In this document: in pieces, positions 17,834 through 26,864 of the stretch | How the letters are laid out: each line of letters begins with the position of its first letter | Numbering within the stretch: position 1 is the first letter of the stretch | Assembly (NCBI GenBank): GCA_021404565.1 | Contig: JAAWWF010000003.1 | Coordinates: 372,001 to 436,000, forward strand | Direction: 5' to 3' | Length of the DNA: 64,000 nt | DNA from: Roseivirga sp. | GTDB taxonomy: Bacteria > Bacteroidota > Bacteroidia > Cytophagales > Cyclobacteriaceae | Notes under the pieces: model-generated | What the model was told of the DNA's origin: nothing | The model's input: the letters and a program-made list of their open reading frames with translations, nothing else | Databases searched by the model: none | Made by a program: the position numbers and the translations under genes

Positions 17834-20425
17834 TTACTCATACCGGATACTCTCCGTTGGGTTGGAAACTGCGGCCCGCCAGGTTTTAAAACCAATGGTA
17901 AGAAAGGCAACCAAACCTACTGCCAGCCCGCTGGCGAGGAATAGGGGCCAGTTGCTGAATATGTTGATCTTATAGACAAAGTCGGTGAGCCACTGATTCA
18001 TAAAGTACCAGGTGACGGGTATCGCCAGGGCACTGGCAATTACAATCAGAAGTAAGAACTCTTTAGAGAGCAAACCAATGATTTGTTGGGCAGTAGCCCC
18101 CAATACTTTTCTGATTCCCAGTTCTTTCTGTCGTTGACGGGCCGTATAGGTCGCCAGTCCGAATACGCCCATGCAGGCGAGTAAAATAGAGATGGCCGTA
18201 AAGGCAGAGAATACACGACCTTGCTTCACCTCATTTTCATAAAGCTGTTCGATGGAGGCGTCCAGGAACTCATATTGCATGGGGTAGGCGGGTGAGAAGC
18301 GTTCCCACTTTTCCTGTACGCTGGTCATCGCAGATGCCAGATTTGCTGCATTGAGCTTGATCGCCACCCTGCGATGCCTCAGTCCATTGACAAAGATCAG
18401 CGGTTCCATCTGCTCCTTGAGTGAGGTGAAGTTGTAATTCTTGCTGACACCGATAATGCGCAGATTCAGATTCCACGAGGGGATGGTTACATTCTGCCCC
18501 AATACTTCTTCCGGAGTCAGGCCCATGTTTTTCATGGCCATTTCGTTGACCACTGCGGTTTGATCCTGATCAGATTCCAGGCCCTGGGCGAACGATCGTC
18601 CGTGAATAATCTCGATGCCGAAGGTTTCGAAATAGTCTTCATCACCCCAGCCTATGCGCAGCTGGTGATTGTCTGCCTGGCCGGGTACTTCCATGGTAGT
18701 GGCATCGTGAAAACCTCCGGGTTCGCCTCCCGTAGCGGTAACTGAGATCATATCAGGATCGTCTGCAAAAGAGTTTTTGAAAGCTTCCAGGTTTTGTCTG
18801 ATCTCGTTGTTGTTGATGTCCAGCATCACAATAGCCTCTTTATCGAAGCCCAGGTCTTTGTCCTGCACAAAATTCATTTGCCGTGAAATCAACAGAGTGG
18901 CCGCAATCATAAAGATGGAGATAAAGAACTGGGCAATGACCAGTGATTTTCTCACCACCACATTTTTACCAGAGCTGAATTTCCCTCCTTTGAGCACTTT
19001 CAGTGGATGAAAGGATGAGAGTAGCAAGGCAGGATACAGACCTGCTATGAGTAAGGTAGACCCGAAGAGGATTGTGGCAAACAATATCAGGTTGGAGTCA
19101 CCCCAGTTTATGGCTATATCTAGCCCAAAGAAGCTGTTAAAAAGGGGTAACAGCACCAGCGAAAAAACAAAGGCCAGTACGGTGGCGAACAGGAGAATGG
19201 TGATAGATTCGCCCAAAAACTGGAAGATCAATCGAGTGCGGTGACCTCCCAGTACTTTTCTCACGGCAATTTCCTTGGCTCGCTTAAAAGACTGAGCTAT
19301 GGAGAGATTGACATAATTGAAGCAAGCGATAAGCAAAATGGCAAGCCCCACAGCCCCCAGGATGTAAATGGTATTGATATCACCATGTCGTACAAAATCA
19401 AAGGAAGTCTCATTGTTAAAATAGAGCTCGTTTAAAGGCTCCAAAGTCAGGGAGAGACTCACCCCAAAGGCTGCAAAATCTTCTCCGAAGTACTTCTGCA
19501 TAAATTCATCTAACTGGCCATCTACATAGGCTGCTTCCTGGGGAGTGGGTATTTTTACATAGGTAAACAGTCCGTTGTTCCACCAGCGATCCAGGGTCAT
19601 CAAATTGATATTGAGTACCATGCTGAATTCGAGGTGGCTCTTCGCTGGCGGATCGCCCATAATGCCGGTAACGATAAAATCAGCAGAGTTATCTACATTA
19701 ATGATTTTGCCAATCGGGTCCTCATCTCCAAAGTACCTGCGGGCCGTTTCATTGGTCAATACCACTTTATTGGTGCCGTCCAACACCTTATCTGCAGTGC
19801 CGCTGAGTAGAGGGTAAGAGAAGAAGCTAAAGAAGTTACTATCTGCCAGGACGATGTTATCTTCAATGAATTTTCGTTCTCCGATGGTCACCAATGCATC
19901 AGCCGGCATGGCACGTGTTGTAGCAGTGATGCTGGATGGGAAATCCGTTTGCAGGGCAGGAGCAAATGGGCCCGAGGTGACGCCTATCCTGTCAGGAGTG
20001 GCATCATTCATACCCACCCTCAAGGTGCGATAGATAATATCTTTGTCTTCGTGGAAATTATCATAACTCATTTCGGACTTGATATGGAAGTAGAGAAAGA
20101 GTACACAGACCAGCCCCATGGAAAAGCCCATAATGTTGATGACTGAGCTGGCTCCCTGTTTAAAGAGGCTGCGAATGGTAAAGAGCGGATTGAAATTAAA
20201 CATGATTTCGAATTTTGAGATTTTTAACTTTTTGAGTGTAGAGGGCCGCAGGTAGTTGAGTAGCTCAAACCAATACCGTAAGGCCGGAAAACGAACAGCT
20301 GACCGGCTGTTCTGTATATGATATTCTATTAGATTTCCCTCAATCTCTTCCGCCAACTCAGTGCGGCAGAGCCAGCGAATAAGCTTCAAAGAAAAAGAAG
20401 AGGGACCGGAGTTTTGTGCGGGCAT
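17834..20425 (-). CDS. FtsX/MacB-type ABC transporter permease
   Basis: This 863-residue protein begins with a ~75-residue cytoplasmic N-terminal region (the WLCRTELAEEIEGNLIEYH type, called permease prefix domain 2), then TM1 near residues 90-115. It has two FtsX-like halves: MacB-type periplasmic domain plus three TM each, with the second half containing GLATYTARQRQKELGIRKVLGA and closing in WRAAVSNPTESIRYE. The membrane halves suggest export or signalling rather than import. No ATPase gene is adjacent, as is usual for this standalone Bacteroidota class. It overlaps the PadR gene by one base and is likely controlled by it. Substrate unknown, perhaps an antimicrobial peptide or lipid. Confidence 0.88.
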   Translation of the reverse strand: MPAQNSGPSSFSLKLIRWLCRTELAEEIEGNLIEYHIQNSRSAVRFPALRYWFELLNYLRPSTLKKLKISKFEIMFNFNPLFTIRSLFKQGASSVINIMGFSMGLVCVLFLYFHIKSEMSYDNFHEDKDIIYRTLRVGMNDATPDRIGVTSGPFAPALQTDFPSSITATTRAMPADALVTIGERKFIEDNIVLADSNFFSFFSYPLLSGTADKVLDGTNKVVLTNETARRYFGDEDPIGKIINVDNSADFIVTGIMGDPPAKSHLEFSMVLNINLMTLDRWWNNGLFTYVKIPTPQEAAYVDGQLDEFMQKYFGEDFAAFGVSLSLTLEPLNELYFNNETSFDFVRHGDINTIYILGAVGLAILLIACFNYVNLSIAQSFKRAKEIAVRKVLGGHRTRLIFQFLGESITILLFATVLAFVFSLVLLPLFNSFFGLDIAINWGDSNLILFATILFGSTLLIAGLYPALLLSSFHPLKVLKGGKFSSGKNVVVRKSLVIAQFFISIFMIAATLLISRQMNFVQDKDLGFDKEAIVMLDINNNEIRQNLEAFKNSFADDPDMISVTATGGEPGGFHDATTMEVPGQADNHQLRIGWGDEDYFETFGIEIIHGRSFAQGLESDQDQTAVVNEMAMKNMGLTPEEVLGQNVTIPSWNLNLRIIGVSKNYNFTSLKEQMEPLIFVNGLRHRRVAIKLNAANLASAMTSVQEKWERFSPAYPMQYEFLDASIEQLYENEVKQGRVFSAFTAISILLACMGVFGLATYTARQRQKELGIRKVLGATAQQIIGLLSKEFLLLIVIASALAIPVTWYFMNQWLTDFVYKINIFSNWPLFLASGLAVGLVAFLTIGFKTWRAAVSNPTESIRYE

Positions 20426-20757
20426 CAGGCGAATTTGAGGGCGTAGTCAGGGATTTGATTCCAGAGCATCTGCCGTTGCTCATTGGCTTCTTTCAGTATC
20501 TCCTTACCCGACCCAGTGAGTTGATAGATGCGTTTTCTTCTACCGCCTCGCTCCTGGGTAGCTCCCGACATTTCTGAGCCCAGGAATCCCTTTTTTTCCA
20601 GGCGGCTGAGGGTCGAGTGTAGTGCTCCCATAGCAACGCTGCGTTTGATTTGGGCCAGTACCTCATCCTTGATTCTGAGTACATAGGCTTCTTCCTGAAG
20701 GATGAGTACAATGAGCAAAACCAGCTCTTCGAACTCACCAAGATTAGTACCTTTCAT
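20425..20757 (-). CDS. PadR-family transcriptional regulator
   Basis: This 110-residue winged-helix regulator has the PadR features: MKGTNLGEFEELVLLIVLIL start, YVLRIKDEVLAQIKR helix, MGALHSTLSRLEKKGFLGSE recognition helix and wing (GGRRKRIYQLTGSGKEIL). Its stop codon overlaps the start codon of the permease (TGATG), so it is translationally coupled. PadR proteins often repress their own operon and respond to drugs or toxic compounds, so this pair may be a small stress-responsive export module; that is inference. Confidence 0.92.
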   Translation of the reverse strand: MKGTNLGEFEELVLLIVLILQEEAYVLRIKDEVLAQIKRSVAMGALHSTLSRLEKKGFLGSEMSGATQERGGRRKRIYQLTGSGKEILKEANEQRQMLWNQIPDYALKFA

Positions 20758-21102
20758 AACAGATTGTGTATTTGTTTCTACTTTGTAGGATGAATGTACG
20801 GAAAGAAATTTGATTTGTTTCTATTATTCAGAACAAAGGAGTCAGTTTTTGAAAAAGGGTTGCATAAGGGGGGATGTTTATATTGGGTATTGGGTATTGG
20901 GTATTGGGTATTGGGTATTGGGTATTGGGTATTGATTATTGTTTGGTCGGGCCGGAGGAGTGTAGTGCCGGGTCTTTATGTAGGTGAATTATCTCGCGTA
21001 GTAGGTGGGAAATTTCGCTTATTGATTTTTGTTATATCCGTTTTAATTCGTGGAACGTTCTTCGCTAACTGATTCCCTGATTCCCTGACTATCCGCTGAC
21101 TC
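20758..21102. other. Intergenic stretch with heptamer array
   Basis: This ~345-bp gap between the PadR gene and the serine hydrolase contains no convincing gene. The only notable structure is the heptamer array at 20881-20934. An ORF can be drawn through the array, but its repeated Y-W-V-L-G-I-G residues only reflect the 7-bp DNA repeats. The rest is unremarkable. Confidence 0.75.
20881..20934. repeat. Heptamer array TATTGGG, about 7.7 copies
   Basis: Seven perfect TATTGGG units are followed by TATTG. It is the longest of the 7-bp-period tracts in the window and probably unstable by replication slippage. It is related in sequence to the degenerate tract at 41740. Confidence 0.95.
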
Positions 21103-22311
21103 CTATTTCCTCTCCAGTTCATACTGATAAACCTGCCGGCCCAGCTCAGCCAGGAAAGGGAGGCCCAGCTCATCATATTCGTAAATGCCATCGTTGAAAA
21201 TGCCGTTTTCGTTGATGTGCACCGTGGCCGTAAGAATAAACTCCACATCATTCTCTTTATCCTGAATGTAGGCTACATCCGTAAGTGTGCCATAGGCCAT
21301 GCCCACTTTGTTGTAAATGCGGATGTTCTTTGGCATAGGCTGTTTGGTATCTCCGTACATAAAGAATTTCACGTAGCTGTCCCAGTGCTCACCATCGTTG
21401 TAATTGGGGTATTCACTTTCCAGTGCGTTGCGACTCATCCAGAAGCGGAGGAATTCATAGTCTTCTTCTATGAGGCCGAAACGCTCATTTTCCGGTAGTG
21501 ACTCAGGAAAAATGATGGCCTTCATGATTTTATTGAGGCCTTGAATACTGAAGTAGTTTTTTTCAGTAAAGTCGAAAGGTTCGTTGAAGAGCTTACCGTC
21601 ATTGTCGGTATAGCCTACACCTTTTATTATTCCTTTTAGGGGCAATGAATGACGATCGACTTGAGACTGAATTCCCTGTTGTACGTAGCTGATGCTATCG
21701 TGTGAGGAGAAGAGCATTGGCCAGGTCTGACTGTTGTCAGCTCCATACAGAAACTTGTGATTGATGTGAGCCGGGCCGATGCTCTTAGACTGAAGCTGTT
21801 CATTTACATAGTCGCGTCCCAGAAAGTCGAACAGGTAATTATAGGCGTCATTGTCACTGACCAAGAAGATTTTTTTGATCAGGTGAGCAGTCGTTAGCTT
21901 TCCATTTTCTTCTGTAGAATCCTTTTCGACAAGTACCTGAGTGTTATCATATGAGCTTATGGTAAAAGGGCTTTCTTTGGAAATGTCTTTTCCGTTCCTT
22001 TTGAGTTCATTCAACTTTTGCAGGGAGAGGACGGCAACGGGCATCTTTGCGGTGCTGGCGGGATAGAAATACTGCATGCTGTCCAGCTGAAAGCCGTGCT
22101 CAGTGAATACCGGATTACCCTGCTCATCCCGGTCAATTTGTGTATAGAGAATTTGTACTTCGTGCTTTGGCAGGTTGTCCACAATCTTCTTGATCTGAGG
22201 GGCATCACTAGCCATTATGGCTTCAAGCGGGTTTTTGTCAGAGGTTTCACAAGCCATAATTGTGAGAAGCATTGCTCCCAGAATGAGAGGTAGTTTTCGG
22301 TTGTAAGGCAT
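21103..22311 (-). CDS. Beta-lactamase-like serine hydrolase, lipoprotein
   Basis: The frame can start at 22350, but those codons lie in a terminator hairpin (22319-22345). The ATG at 22311 directly follows the T-run. The product is about 402 residues. Residues 1-21 form a signal with Cys21 as the likely lipid anchor. The active-site motifs of class A beta-lactamases/PBP-like hydrolases are all present: S86-T-A-K89 (YFYPASTAK), S-D-N in FLVSDNDAYNYLFD, and K-V-G in YNKVGMAYG. It resembles the class A-related serine hydrolase family rather than a dedicated beta-lactamase; whether it hydrolyses beta-lactams is unknown. Probably an outer-membrane-attached periplasmic enzyme, downstream of fabD. 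Confidence 0.88.
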   Translation of the reverse strand: MPYNRKLPLILGAMLLTIMACETSDKNPLEAIMASDAPQIKKIVDNLPKHEVQILYTQIDRDEQGNPVFTEHGFQLDSMQYFYPASTAKMPVAVLSLQKLNELKRNGKDISKESPFTISSYDNTQVLVEKDSTEENGKLTTAHLIKKIFLVSDNDAYNYLFDFLGRDYVNEQLQSKSIGPAHINHKFLYGADNSQTWPMLFSSHDSISYVQQGIQSQVDRHSLPLKGIIKGVGYTDNDGKLFNEPFDFTEKNYFSIQGLNKIMKAIIFPESLPENERFGLIEEDYEFLRFWMSRNALESEYPNYNDGEHWDSYVKFFMYGDTKQPMPKNIRIYNKVGMAYGTLTDVAYIQDKENDVEFILTATVHINENGIFNDGIYEYDELGLPFLAELGRQVYQYELERK

Positions 22312-22345
22312 AAAAAAAGAATTCTCTATCCAAGATAGAGAATTC
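22312..22345 (-). terminator. Terminator after fabD, abutting next start codon
   Basis: GAATTCTCTATC (22319-22330) and GATAGAGAATTC (22334-22345) form a 12-bp AT-rich stem with a 3-nt loop. On the reverse strand it is followed by seven T residues and then immediately the ATG of the serine hydrolase. It probably ends fabD transcription, and readthrough would give a message whose start codon sits right at the hairpin base. Confidence 0.8.
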
Positions 22346-22372
22346 TTCATAATACCGGTTGGGGTCAGGTAC

Positions 22373-23248
22373 TTAGGCCACTCCTGATACCTCAGCTTCT
22401 CTATGGATCTTTCTGACCAGACCTTGTAATACTTTACCAGGTCCGCACTCTACAAACTGTGTAGCACCATCGGCTACCATGGCCTGTACAGACTGGGTCC
22501 AGCGTACGGGAGCCGTCAGCTGCTTTTTCAGGTTTTCTTTGATCACATCCAGGTCAGTAGAAGGCGCTGCCGTTACGTTTTGATAAACCGGGCATTTGGC
22601 TGCATTGAATTGGGTAGCGTCAATGGCTTTTTCCAATTCTTCTTTGGCAGGATTCATCAAAGGTGAGTGGAAGGCACCGCCCACAGGCAGGGGTAATGCT
22701 CTGCGAGCGCCAGCTTCTTTGGCTTTTTCGCAGGCAACCTCGATCCCTTTGTTCGAGCCTGAAATTACAAGCTGACCAGGGCAGTTATAATTGGCTGGCA
22801 CTACCAATTCATCAATGCTCTCACAAAGTTCTTCCACGGCAGCATCTTCCAGGCCAAGCACTGCGGCCATGGTAGAAGGATTGATTTCACAGGCTTTTTG
22901 CATCGCCAGGGCTCTCTGCGAAACGAGTTTCAGGCCGTCTTCAAAAGAAAGTACGCCATTGGCCACCAGGGCAGAAAACTCTCCTAATGAGTGTCCGGCT
23001 ACCATATCAGGAGCAAAATCATCGGTGATGGCTGCCAGTACTACAGAATGCAGAAAGATGGCCGGCTGTGTTACTTTGGTTTGCTGAAGCTCCTCTTTGG
23101 TACCTTCAAACATGATATCAGTAATGCGGAAGCCAAGAATCTCATTGGCCTTTTCCAGCATTTCTTTGGCTTTGGGTGAATTTTCGTAAAGGTCTTTGGC
23201 CATTCCGGGAAACTGGGCACCCTGGCCAGGAAATACGTATGCTCTCAT
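22373..23248 (-). CDS. fabD: Malonyl CoA-acyl carrier protein transacylase
   Basis: Loads malonyl groups onto acyl carrier protein for fatty-acid synthesis in the cytosol. The 291-residue product has GQGAQ at 8-12, the nucleophile Ser87 in GHSLGE, a conserved Arg region (SQRALAMQKACE) and the catalytic His segment GGAFHSPLM near residue 193. Length is normal. A TAnnTTTG-like promoter lies at 23272-23279, giving an ~18-nt leader. Other fab genes are not adjacent. Confidence 0.97.
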   Translation of the reverse strand: MRAYVFPGQGAQFPGMAKDLYENSPKAKEMLEKANEILGFRITDIMFEGTKEELQQTKVTQPAIFLHSVVLAAITDDFAPDMVAGHSLGEFSALVANGVLSFEDGLKLVSQRALAMQKACEINPSTMAAVLGLEDAAVEELCESIDELVVPANYNCPGQLVISGSNKGIEVACEKAKEAGARRALPLPVGGAFHSPLMNPAKEELEKAIDATQFNAAKCPVYQNVTAAPSTDLDVIKENLKKQLTAPVRWTQSVQAMVADGATQFVECGPGKVLQGLVRKIHREAEVSGVA

Positions 23249-23271
23249 TCAATCGAATTTTTAAGAATGGG

Positions 23272-23279
23272 CAAAAATA
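23272..23279 (-). promoter_or_regulatory. Probable fabD -7 promoter box
   Basis: Read on the reverse strand it is TATTTTTG, an exact TAnnTTTG match 23 bp upstream of the fabD start codon. No clear -33 element was found, so confidence is moderate. Confidence 0.45.
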
Positions 23280-23443
23280 GGTAAAACCTGATTTCGATTA
23301 TTCTTTGTAGGTTCAGAATTTCATAAATTTTGAATAGTCAAGGCACCTTTATGCTGATATGGCTGCCTGCCTTTTAGTTGAAACTAACAGTTTATAGGCA
23401 GTCTGAACACTAAATAATATCCAGAACTCAGGTTAAATAATCC

Positions 23444-23866
23444 TTAAGCATCTACGAAGCGTTGACGCAACTCCGGAGTTGGCATGCGGCAGGAGTCGCG
23501 TTTTCCCCACCAGCGATAGCGGTTTCTACCTATCATGTCGTACACCCAGTGTCTGATAAAGGGAGGAACTATGATAAAAATGTAAAGAAGAGGCCAAAGA
23601 CTGTTGAGCTTTCTGGCAATGCGTAAAGCAGCACTGCTCTTTTTATAGACTTTGCCTTCGCTCAGAAGTACCAGGCTATCGAACTCTTCGGTATTGAAAC
23701 CGAGTTCACCCAGCTTTTCCTGACCAAAATCTGATTGGAGTGCGGCAAACCTGAAGTGCTGTTTGGGATCGCGGTCGATAATGAAATTGACTGCCCCGTT
23801 ACAGAGGTTACACACTCCGTCAAACAGCAGTACGTCTTTATGCCCTATCGTATGATCTGTACCCAA
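23444..23866 (-). CDS. DCC-family thiol-disulfide oxidoreductase-like protein (DUF393)
   Basis: This 140-residue protein carries the D-x-x-C-x-x-C signature of the family in LFDGVCNLCNGAVNFIIDRD, with the redox-like Cys pair at about residues 19 and 22, and the downstream FRFAALQS and GRNRYRWWGKRDSC segments. The family is thought to act in thiol redox but most members are uncharacterised. Its start codon overlaps the 3' end of the upstream giant surface gene (bases 23845-23866), so it is probably translated from the same message. Confidence 0.9.
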   Translation of the reverse strand: MGTDHTIGHKDVLLFDGVCNLCNGAVNFIIDRDPKQHFRFAALQSDFGQEKLGELGFNTEEFDSLVLLSEGKVYKKSSAALRIARKLNSLWPLLYIFIIVPPFIRHWVYDMIGRNRYRWWGKRDSCRMPTPELRQRFVDA

Positions 23867-26721
23867 TTTTTAAACTCCTGTGTCCTTTTTTCGGGATCGA
23901 ATACATCAAAGGTAACAGTTACTTTATAATAGTAAGTTCCTGCCGGTACGTCTTTTCCATTGCTGTCTTTTCCGTTCCAGTTGATAAAGAAGTCAGGTTC
24001 TACCGTACCGCAGGTGCTGGAGCTGTACAGTTCGCTTCCACCCCAGCGATTGAATACCCGGAATTCTACCTGCTGTACAAAGCGTGGGCATTCCGAATTG
24101 GGCTGGTTAAAGGCTATAAAGGTATCATTCACGCCATCTGCGTTGGGGGTGAAGCTGTTAGGAAGTCTGTAATTGGGACAATTGTCAAAACAGACAGCTT
24201 GGCTCAGCCCACTCTCGTTATTCGACCGGTCCACCGCGCTTATTCTATAGCAACCCTTAAAGGAGGGAAGCCCGGTATGTACAAAGCTTGTTTCCCTGGT
24301 ATTGGCAATAAGCTCGAAAGATGACTCTTCTCCTGTAGCGGAGAAGTAAACATTATAGCTGGCTACATCTGTATCGCTGGCATTTTTGGTCCAGTTGATT
24401 GTATTAGAAAAGTTGGAGAAGTTGCATGCCTCAGAGTATACATCCCGGCAATTTTGAGCTTCTACCAGCAGCATACTAAAACCATCAACCACAACTGTGT
24501 CGGTAATTACCGGATCAATGGTGATGACAGGATCTATGGGCGGAATCATATCACCGGGAAGAGCACAGACGATTTGAGAGTTATTGAGCAGGGGAGAAGG
24601 GATAAGCTCATTGCCATAGCTGCCCTGTGTGGTAATAAAATAGCAATATTCCAGCTCTGCAATCAGGTCATTGTTGTTGAAGCTTCCATCATCTGTGTAG
24701 ATAAAGGATGACTGTCGGCTGTCAATGCTGTCAATGAGCACATATACATCTTCCTCCGCAGAAGCAGCGTCTGTTCTGTTACGATAGATATAATGATAGG
24801 GAGAGTCCTCTACCCGGTTGGTCCAGGGTACATTAGCTCTCCAGTTAATCTCAATTTCATCTACCACACTCACGGCTTCGAGCCTTATAGAGGAGGCAGG
24901 GTCTGAAGTACTAATGAGCTCATCGGGCGCACTGTCAGAGAAGAGCCTGACTTCATAGTGATACGGGTTGTCCCGGGTGTTGAGATTAGTATCCACAAAA
25001 GAGGTATCCTGGGTGCTGACCAATGAAGTACCGTTAGCTGAGCCTGTGAGCCCTGTATATCTTATGAGTTCATAGCGGTACGGTGGAGGGAAAAGGGTTT
25101 GATCAAGCTCCAGTGGGGAGTTCCAGCGAACTTCTATTTCGCCATTGCTCTCATCCGTCTCCAGTACCGAAACGTTGGTAATCAGTACATTATCTATGGG
25201 TATGGTCACACAAAATTCCTGTGAGGCGTAGCTGGTACCGCCCTTCGGGGATGGAAATTCAGCTACCAATCTGTAGCAGTATGTAGCTCCCGGAGAGAGC
25301 CCCTCAGTATCTACAATATTTCTCTGGCTGATCGGCAACTGTCTGATTAATTCATAGCCTGAATTGGCCGGAATACCTACGTTACAGTCCGTAGGATCAA
25401 AGTCGTAGCTGTCGACTCTTCTCCATACCTGCATCTCGGGAGCAAACTCGGCAGCCACATACTCATCCCAGATAAGCTGAATAGACCGTGCTGAGATCAA
25501 ACCTCCATTAAGCCCTGTGGGAGCGGGTGCCACTACCCTGATATTCCAGGTTTCGAAATCTGTAAGTGAGGGGCCTCTGTTAGGTCCTTCCGGGTTGTCG
25601 CTAATTTTAACCTGCACCTGGTAGGTGGCGTCCTGAATATGGGAGAAGTCCGTTTGCCACTTAAAATCATAGCTATGAGGGGAGCTCTGGAAGCCGTCTG
25701 CGGCTGAAGGTGTAAGTGTTGCCTGATTGCCTGAGTTTCTGAAAGGACCACCAAAAGCTTCGACCAGAATGGGGTCATTATCCGGATCGGAACCAATGAT
25801 TACCTCTTCGATCAAAGTGCCTGCCTCTACGCATATTTCTTCAGGTATTTGAAGCTCAGGCCTTTCATTATCACAGTCTTCCACTATGATCTGCATATCC
25901 CGGGTCACAAAACCCAACAGCTCCCATTTTTGAGCCGCTTCGTCAAAGCGCCATTCTTCTACAATAAAAGCGATGTTATACTCTCCCGCTCTTTGTGGGG
26001 CATCCCAGGTAAAAGTACCCGTGACCGGATCCATTTCGTATCTTCCGGGGCTGCCACCATCTTCTCTGAGGCCCGTGATGCCCGGATCATTTAAAGCGGT
26101 GAATACTCCCACATCCGCTTGTGGTCCGGCCTGTGGAGTGACCAGTTTATACACCAGGCTGTCACCATTTGGGTCGTAGGCACCAGGGTTGTGGAAGAAA
26201 GCCTTTCCGATACAAGCTTTGTCAATGGGGGGGATTGTTAGCTTGGGTGAACTATTAGGACTCAGGTTGGGGTCAATTCTGATAACGGTCTGTATATGGA
26301 AGGGGGTGTCTATGGAGTTGTCTATGTTTATAATACCCTGGTTCCGGTTTTGTTCTGTATAGCTGACTACATAAACACCCGCTGATCGAAACGTATGGAC
26401 AAAAACAATGGTGACAATGCCTACTTCATCGTTGAGGGTTGATTTGGTAAATGATTCGGCATTGGCGGCAATCTCCGCTGCCCCAACATACTCTGTACCA
26501 TCACCCAGGCGAAAAGTGGCATTTCCTCCGGTGGTTACTTCAACATCAGACTCCAGGTCGGTGTAAATAGTCAGTGTGAAACGGTAGGTAAGGCTGCTTT
26601 GCGAAATACGTACAGCACATATTTCTCCGGCCCGGATATGGGTGGCCTGTGCCTGAAATGAGCTTGTAAACAGCAGGGCGAAAAAAGCACCCAGAAATAC
26701 AGATTTGAGGTTAGTCAACAT
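23845..26721 (-). CDS. Large surface protein with fibronectin-like domains and T9SS type B sorting domain
   Basis: The product is about 958 residues from the ATG at 26721, where a signal peptide starts (MLTNLKSVFLGAFFALLF, cleavage near QAQA); an upstream in-frame ATG at 26742 is less likely. The N-terminal domain begins THIRAGEICAVRISQSS and includes a YDPNGDSLVYKL Ca-binding-like loop. Several fibronectin type III-like beta domains follow, with motifs such as SIQLIWDEYVAAEF and NTINWTKNASDTDVASYNVYFS. The last ~90 residues (LPNSFTPNADGVNDTFIAF ... QEFKNWVQIIR) are a gliding-motility/type B sorting domain for type IX secretion. It is a tandem paralogue of the gene pieces at 26865-29724 and overlaps the DCC gene. 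Confidence 0.88.
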   Translation of the reverse strand: MLTNLKSVFLGAFFALLFTSSFQAQATHIRAGEICAVRISQSSLTYRFTLTIYTDLESDVEVTTGGNATFRLGDGTEYVGAAEIAANAESFTKSTLNDEVGIVTIVFVHTFRSAGVYVVSYTEQNRNQGIINIDNSIDTPFHIQTVIRIDPNLSPNSSPKLTIPPIDKACIGKAFFHNPGAYDPNGDSLVYKLVTPQAGPQADVGVFTALNDPGITGLREDGGSPGRYEMDPVTGTFTWDAPQRAGEYNIAFIVEEWRFDEAAQKWELLGFVTRDMQIIVEDCDNERPELQIPEEICVEAGTLIEEVIIGSDPDNDPILVEAFGGPFRNSGNQATLTPSAADGFQSSPHSYDFKWQTDFSHIQDATYQVQVKISDNPEGPNRGPSLTDFETWNIRVVAPAPTGLNGGLISARSIQLIWDEYVAAEFAPEMQVWRRVDSYDFDPTDCNVGIPANSGYELIRQLPISQRNIVDTEGLSPGATYCYRLVAEFPSPKGGTSYASQEFCVTIPIDNVLITNVSVLETDESNGEIEVRWNSPLELDQTLFPPPYRYELIRYTGLTGSANGTSLVSTQDTSFVDTNLNTRDNPYHYEVRLFSDSAPDELISTSDPASSIRLEAVSVVDEIEINWRANVPWTNRVEDSPYHYIYRNRTDAASAEEDVYVLIDSIDSRQSSFIYTDDGSFNNNDLIAELEYCYFITTQGSYGNELIPSPLLNNSQIVCALPGDMIPPIDPVITIDPVITDTVVVDGFSMLLVEAQNCRDVYSEACNFSNFSNTINWTKNASDTDVASYNVYFSATGEESSFELIANTRETSFVHTGLPSFKGCYRISAVDRSNNESGLSQAVCFDNCPNYRLPNSFTPNADGVNDTFIAFNQPNSECPRFVQQVEFRVFNRWGGSELYSSSTCGTVEPDFFINWNGKDSNGKDVPAGTYYYKVTVTFDVFDPEKRTQEFKNWVQIIR

Positions 26722-26864
26722 ATGATTGGCGGGTTGAATCAAAGAGATAACGCCAAAAAGGGGATTGGGAATGCCTTTTTACCTGAGAATCTTGTGGTTA
26801 AAAAAGCATTGGCCATTGTTCAACGATCTGAAAAATGGCCAATGCAACTTAATTCCTTTATGAT

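Noticed and set aside
13638-20934. Tandem repeats considered as a CRISPR array
   Set aside because: The units are 7 bp with no spacers, and no cas genes are present.
20794-21072. 92-residue forward ORF across the heptamer array
   Set aside because: The repeated Y-W-V-L-G-I-G residues are only a translation of the TATTGGG DNA repeat, and the flanks have no protein-like features.
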